DNA of 64,000 nucleotides from JBJHBP01 sp050485685 (GTDB taxonomy: Bacteria > Pseudomonadota > Gammaproteobacteria > Steroidobacterales > Rariloculaceae), in contig JBJHBW010000006.1 of the NCBI GenBank assembly GCA_050485685.1, positions 60,720-124,719 of the forward strand, in the 5' to 3' direction. The position numbers and the translations under genes are program-made. How positions within the stretch are numbered: position 1 is the first letter of the stretch; each line of letters starts with the position of its first letter. This document shows, piece after piece, positions 60,086 through 64,000 of the stretch. The notes under the pieces are model-generated. The model worked only from the letters and a program-made list of their open reading frames with translations. It searched no databases and was not told the DNA's origin.

Positions 60086-62770
60086 ATGGCCAGTGCGCGA
60101 CCGCTACCACTGTTCGGACTCGCTAAGGACGATCCCGATCCCGAAGAAACACGCGAGTGGCTGGAGTCCATAGACTCCGTGCTGCGTGTACACGGCGCCG
60201 AACGCGCCCACTACCTGCTCGAGTGCATGATCGATCATGCGCGCCGTTCGGGGGCTTATCTGCCCTACAGTCCCAACACTGCTTACCTGAACACGATTCC
60301 GGTGGACCAGCAGCCCGGATACCCGGGTGATCGCGCCGTCGAGCGACGCATAGAGGCGTACATACGCTGGAATGCGATGGCCATGGTCGTGCACGCGAAC
60401 CGCAAGAGCTCCGAGTACGGCGGCCACATTGCGAGCTATGCGTCCGCGGCCACCCTCTACGAAGTCGGCTTCAATCACTTCTGGCGCGCGCCCACCGATG
60501 ATCATGGCGGGGACCTGGTGTTTTTCCAGGGCCATTCGTCGCCCGGAATCTATGCGCGGGCCTTTCTCGAAGGCCGCCTGACCGAGGAGCAGCTCAACCA
60601 TTTCCGGCAGGAGGTCACCGGCCCCGGCCTTTCGTCGTATCCGCATCCCTGGCTGATGCCCGACTTCTGGCAGTTCCCGACGGTGTCCATGGGGCTTGGT
60701 CCCATGATGGCGATCTACCAGGCGCGCTTCATGCGCTATATGGAACATCGCGGCATCCTGCCGCCGCAGGATCGCAAGATCTGGTGCTTCATGGGCGATG
60801 GCGAAACTGATGAGCCAGAGTCCATGGGCGCGCTGACCATGCCGGTGCGCGAGAAGCTCGACAACCTGGTGTTCGTGATCAACTGCAATCTGCAGCGCCT
60901 CGATGGTCCTGTGCGTGGCAACGGCAAGATCATCCAGGAGCTAGAATCGGCCTTCCAGGGCGCGGGCTGGAACGTGATCAAGGTGGTCTGGGGTTCGCGC
61001 TGGGATCCGCTGCTGGCGCGCGATCACACCGGTGCGCTGCGCCGCGCGATGGAAGAGTGCGTTGACGGCGAGTATCAGAACTTCAAGGCCAAGGGCGGCG
61101 CCTACACGCGTGAGCACTTCTTCGGCCGCGACCCCGAACTCAAAGCCATGGTCGAAAAGATGTCGGATGAGGAAATCTGGCGTCTGAATCGCGGCGGGCA
61201 CGATGCCCTCAAGGTTTACTCGGCTTATCACCATGCGGTCAATCACGAAGGCAGGCCCACGGTCATTCTGGCCAAGACCGTCAAAGGTTACGGCATGGGC
61301 GCGGCGGGTGAAGGCCAGAACATCACTCATCAGAAGAAGAAGTTCGACGACGACGACGTCAAGGCATTCCGTGACCGCTTCAAGCTCCCCATTTCCGATG
61401 GTGAGCTGCCGTCGCTGCCGTATTTCAAGCCGGCCGCAGACAGCGAGGAAATGCGCTATCTGAAGGAGCGGCGTGAGAAGCTCGGCGGCTCTCTGCCGGT
61501 GCGACGCAACAATGCCGAATCGCTGGAAGTGCCGACGCTGGCTGCGTTCAGCAACCAGCTCGAGGGTAGCGGCGATCGCGAGTTCTCCACGACCATGGCG
61601 TTCGTCAGGATTCTCGGCACGCTGTTGCGTGACAAGAAGCTCGGCCAGCGCATCGTGCCCATCGTTCCCGACGAGGCACGGACTTTCGGCATGGAAGGCA
61701 TGTTCCGCCAGATCGGCATCTACTCGTCCGTGGGCCAGCTGTATACGCCGCAGGACGCCGATCAGCTGACTTCCTATCGTGAGGACAAGAAGGGCCAGAT
61801 CCTCGAGGAGGGCATCAACGAGGCCGGCGCGTTCTGCTCATGGTTGTCGGCGGCTACCGCCTACACCAATCACGGCGTGCAGATGATTCCGTTCTACATC
61901 TACTACTCGATGTTCGGGTTCCAGCGTGTGGGCGATTTCATCTGGGCGGGCGGCGATCTGCAGGCGCGCGGCTTTCTGGTCGGCGGTACGGCCGGGCGTA
62001 CGACGCTGGCAGGCGAAGGTCTGCAGCATCAGGACGGTCACAGCCTGCTGACGGCGACCACGATCCCGAACTGCGTCGCCTATGACCCCTGCTTCAACTA
62101 TGAACTGGCCGTGATCATCCAGGATGGTCTGCGCCGCATGGTTCAGGAGCAGGAGAACGTGTTCTATTACATCACCTGCATGAACGAGAACTATGCGCAC
62201 CCGGCGATGCCCGAAGGCGCGCAGGAAGGGATTCTCAAGGGCATTTACCGCCTGCGTGAAGGCGGCAAGGGCAGCCACACGGTGCAACTGATGGGGTCGG
62301 GTACGATCCTGCGCGAGGTGCTGGCAGCGGCTGAAGTGCTGGAGTCGGACTACGATGTTTCCGCCGCCGTCTGGAGCGTGACCAGTTTCAGCGAACTGCG
62401 TCGCGATGCGCTGTCGGCCGAGCGCTGGAATCAGCGTCATCCCGACAGTGAGCCGCGCCAGAGTTACGTGGCGTCTTGCCTGGGCGGGCTTGAAGGCCCG
62501 TTCGTTGCTGCGACCGATTACATGAAGACCGTGTCCGACCAGATCCGTCAGTGGGTGCCGGGCCGCTACACCGTGCTCGGTACAGACGGCTACGGGCGCA
62601 GCGACGGTCGTCAGGCGCTGCGCAAGTTCTTCGAGGTCGATCGCGACACCATCGTCGTCACCGCCCTGAAGGCGCTGGCCGACGAAGGCGCGATCGACGC
62701 GGCCATTGTCAGCGAAGCCATCAAACGCTTCGACATCGATCCTGACAAGGCTGACCCGGTCACGGTTTAA
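60086..62770 (+). CDS. aceE: Pyruvate dehydrogenase E1 component, homodimeric type
   Basis: 894 residues, the length of E. coli AceE. GDGETDEPES is the thiamine-diphosphate and Mg site, followed by NCNLQRLDGPVRGNGKI; SSPGIYARAFLEGR and the transketolase-like second domain QIGIYSSVGQLYTPQD and GEGLQHQDGHS are also present. It decarboxylates pyruvate and reductively acetylates the E2 lipoyl groups. Its 195-nt upstream region has no clear operator; AAAGGAG lies about 14 nt before the ATG. aceF follows after 28 nt. Confidence 0.97.
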   Translation: MASARPLPLFGLAKDDPDPEETREWLESIDSVLRVHGAERAHYLLECMIDHARRSGAYLPYSPNTAYLNTIPVDQQPGYPGDRAVERRIEAYIRWNAMAMVVHANRKSSEYGGHIASYASAATLYEVGFNHFWRAPTDDHGGDLVFFQGHSSPGIYARAFLEGRLTEEQLNHFRQEVTGPGLSSYPHPWLMPDFWQFPTVSMGLGPMMAIYQARFMRYMEHRGILPPQDRKIWCFMGDGETDEPESMGALTMPVREKLDNLVFVINCNLQRLDGPVRGNGKIIQELESAFQGAGWNVIKVVWGSRWDPLLARDHTGALRRAMEECVDGEYQNFKAKGGAYTREHFFGRDPELKAMVEKMSDEEIWRLNRGGHDALKVYSAYHHAVNHEGRPTVILAKTVKGYGMGAAGEGQNITHQKKKFDDDDVKAFRDRFKLPISDGELPSLPYFKPAADSEEMRYLKERREKLGGSLPVRRNNAESLEVPTLAAFSNQLEGSGDREFSTTMAFVRILGTLLRDKKLGQRIVPIVPDEARTFGMEGMFRQIGIYSSVGQLYTPQDADQLTSYREDKKGQILEEGINEAGAFCSWLSAATAYTNHGVQMIPFYIYYSMFGFQRVGDFIWAGGDLQARGFLVGGTAGRTTLAGEGLQHQDGHSLLTATTIPNCVAYDPCFNYELAVIIQDGLRRMVQEQENVFYYITCMNENYAHPAMPEGAQEGILKGIYRLREGGKGSHTVQLMGSGTILREVLAAAEVLESDYDVSAAVWSVTSFSELRRDALSAERWNQRHPDSEPRQSYVASCLGGLEGPFVAATDYMKTVSDQIRQWVPGRYTVLGTDGYGRSDGRQALRKFFEVDRDTIVVTALKALADEGAIDAAIVSEAIKRFDIDPDKADPVTV

Positions 62771-62798
62771 CCCCGCGGCCTCAGAGCGGAGTATCCGA

Positions 62799-64000
62799 GT
62801 GGAAGTATTCGTACCTGAGCTTGGCGATTTCGATGAAGTCGAAGTCGTCGAAATCCTTGTCAAACCGGGCGACGAAGTCAGCGTCGACGACCCGCTGATC
62901 ACGCTGGAAACCGACAAGGCATCGCTGGACGTGCCTTCACCGGCCGCAGGACGCGTCGCCGAAGTGAAAGTGTCACCGGGCGATCGAGTGTCGGCCGGTG
63001 ATCTGGTGCTGTTGCTGGAGTCGGAGGATGACGGCGATGGTGCCGGTGATGCCAGCGACGCGTCGCGCGATGACGAGGCCGGGCAGTCCGGCGGGTCCGG
63101 GACGAAAGGCGATGTCGGGCAGGCGGCCGGCGATGACGCCGGTGGAGACTCCGATGCCGGCCGTGCCTCCGAGGCGGCCGACCAGGCCGGTGTCCGGGCT
63201 GATGCGGAGTCAGGCGGCCAGAGCGCCGAGCGGGCCGTCACCGTGCCGGATCTTGGCGACTTTGCCGATGTCGAGGTCGTTGATCTGCTGGTGGGTGAGG
63301 GTGACCAGGTAGAAGCCGAACAGGGATTGATCGCTCTTGAGACTGAGAAGGCCACGGTGGAGGTGCCTTCGCCGGCGGCCGGGACCATCGTCGCTCTGAA
63401 GGTGAAGACCGGCGATCGAGTGTCGACAGGAGACGAAATCGCGGTACTGCGCAGCGCCGCATCGGGCGGCGCTTCCGGGGCACACGGCGCGGCGTCAGCG
63501 GGCGCGAGCAAGGAATCCGCCGCTGCAGAGACTTCTGCGAAACCCGGCCAGGGCAAGGGCAGGGAAGCGGTCGGTGCCAGGGGCGGGGATGGCAAGTCAT
63601 CGCCGTCGAAGCGCACGGCTGCCGCGGCAGCCGGTGGACGTCGGCAGCGGGCGGCTGCGGCATTGCCACCGGTCAATGAGGAGGGTTTCTCCCGGGCACA
63701 CGCCAGCCCTTCAGTGCGCAAGCTGGCGCGGGAACTTGGCGTTGATCTTGCCAGTGTCGAAGGCAGTGGTGCGAAGGACCGTGTCACCGCGAGTGACGTG
63801 AAGGCCTTCGTCAAGGCCATCATGGAAGGCGGTGCTGGCGCCGGCGTGGCATGGCCTGAGGTTCCCGACGTCGACTTCGCGAAATTCGGCGAAGTCGAGG
63901 TCAAGCCGCTGACTCGGGTACAGAAGATTTCCGGCCCGCGGCTGCACGCAAGCTGGGTGAACCTGCCTCATGTCACCCAGTATGAAGATGCCGATATCAC
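62799..64000 (+). CDS. aceF: Pyruvate dehydrogenase E2 (dihydrolipoyllysine acetyltransferase), 3' end cut by window
   Basis: The first 400 residues of E2. There are two lipoyl domains with lipoylated lysines at K40 (ETDKASL) and K184 (ETEKATV), joined by flexible Gly/Ala/Asp-rich linkers. The peripheral subunit-binding domain at about 301-336 (ASPSVRKLARELGVDLASVEGSG..DRVTASDV) follows, then the start of the catalytic domain (LTRVQKISGPRLHASW). The GTG start at 62799 follows GAGCGGA by 8 nt. The linker DNA gives a long shadow frame on the other strand, which I reject. Confidence 0.95.
   Translation, partial: MEVFVPELGDFDEVEVVEILVKPGDEVSVDDPLITLETDKASLDVPSPAAGRVAEVKVSPGDRVSAGDLVLLLESEDDGDGAGDASDASRDDEAGQSGGSGTKGDVGQAAGDDAGGDSDAGRASEAADQAGVRADAESGGQSAERAVTVPDLGDFADVEVVDLLVGEGDQVEAEQGLIALETEKATVEVPSPAAGTIVALKVKTGDRVSTGDEIAVLRSAASGGASGAHGAASAGASKESAAAETSAKPGQGKGREAVGARGGDGKSSPSKRTAAAAAGGRRQRAAAALPPVNEEGFSRAHASPSVRKLARELGVDLASVEGSGAKDRVTASDVKAFVKAIMEGGAGAGVAWPEVPDVDFAKFGEVEVKPLTRVQKISGPRLHASWVNLPHVTQYEDADI

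Noticed and set aside
61838..63904. A 688-codon open frame on the minus strand over aceE/aceF
   Set aside because: Its protein is Pro/Ser/Ala low-complexity created by reading the E2 linkers backwards; the plus strand has complete AceE and AceF domains.

Overview
The window comes from the chromosome of a high-GC gammaproteobacterium that I cannot name. Two things point there. First, a block matches the Pseudomonas order ispB-rplU-rpmA-obgE-(proB)-rpsT-murJ-ribF-ileS-lspA-(fkpB-ispH)-minor pilins; the genes in brackets are missing here. Second, it carries RarA, DUF1244, octaprenyl diphosphate synthase, a Grx4-type glutaredoxin, a homodimeric AceE pyruvate dehydrogenase and the NAGGN osmolyte operon. 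I see no prophage, insertion sequence, CRISPR array or integrase.

Layout. 1-6.8 kb: end of rarA, a gamma-glutamyltransferase, two paralogous small membrane proteins, a MetF-type reductase, a host-attachment-family protein, a sulfotransferase and DUF1244. 6.8-17.1 kb: the ispB-to-lspA housekeeping block. 17.2-21.2 kb: a TauE/SafE permease and the minor pilins pilE-X-W-V-fimT without pilY1. 21.3-25.4 kb: poorly characterised genes (DUF6152/DUF6644, a membrane metalloprotease, a TPR/TonB-C protein, a VOC protein). 25.7-33.6 kb: an AraC regulator, a CE1 esterase, a tannase-family esterase, a tandem DUF3237 protein, a second alpha/beta hydrolase, an Irr-like Fur regulator and a gallate-dioxygenase-type enzyme, together suggesting use of gallate esters or related aromatics. 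33.9 kb: tRNA-Thr(CGT). 34.7-40.1 kb: a MarR regulator and the three-gene NAGGN operon. 40.2-52.9 kb: mixed metabolism, trehalose-phosphatase, a hybrid sensor kinase, transport and proline synthesis. 53-64 kb: a GGDEF/EAL protein, nadC, a PuuD-like membrane protein, grxD, rnt, a leucyl aminopeptidase, aceE and the start of aceF.

The most striking observation is a complete T-box riboswitch (about 12831-13146) in front of ileS. It shows stem I with an AUC isoleucine specifier, the distal AG-bulge/GGUG loop, and a perfect antiterminator helix around a UGGUACC bulge. The gene behind it is a eukaryote-like, type 2 isoleucyl-tRNA synthetase, yet it sits in the normal gammaproteobacterial ribF-ileS-lspA position. 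T-boxes are typical of Firmicutes and Actinobacteria, so a joint transfer of riboswitch and synthetase into a resident operon is the simplest reading. Downstream of the T-box lie four alternating complementary 8-nt arms that could form an attenuator-like switch.
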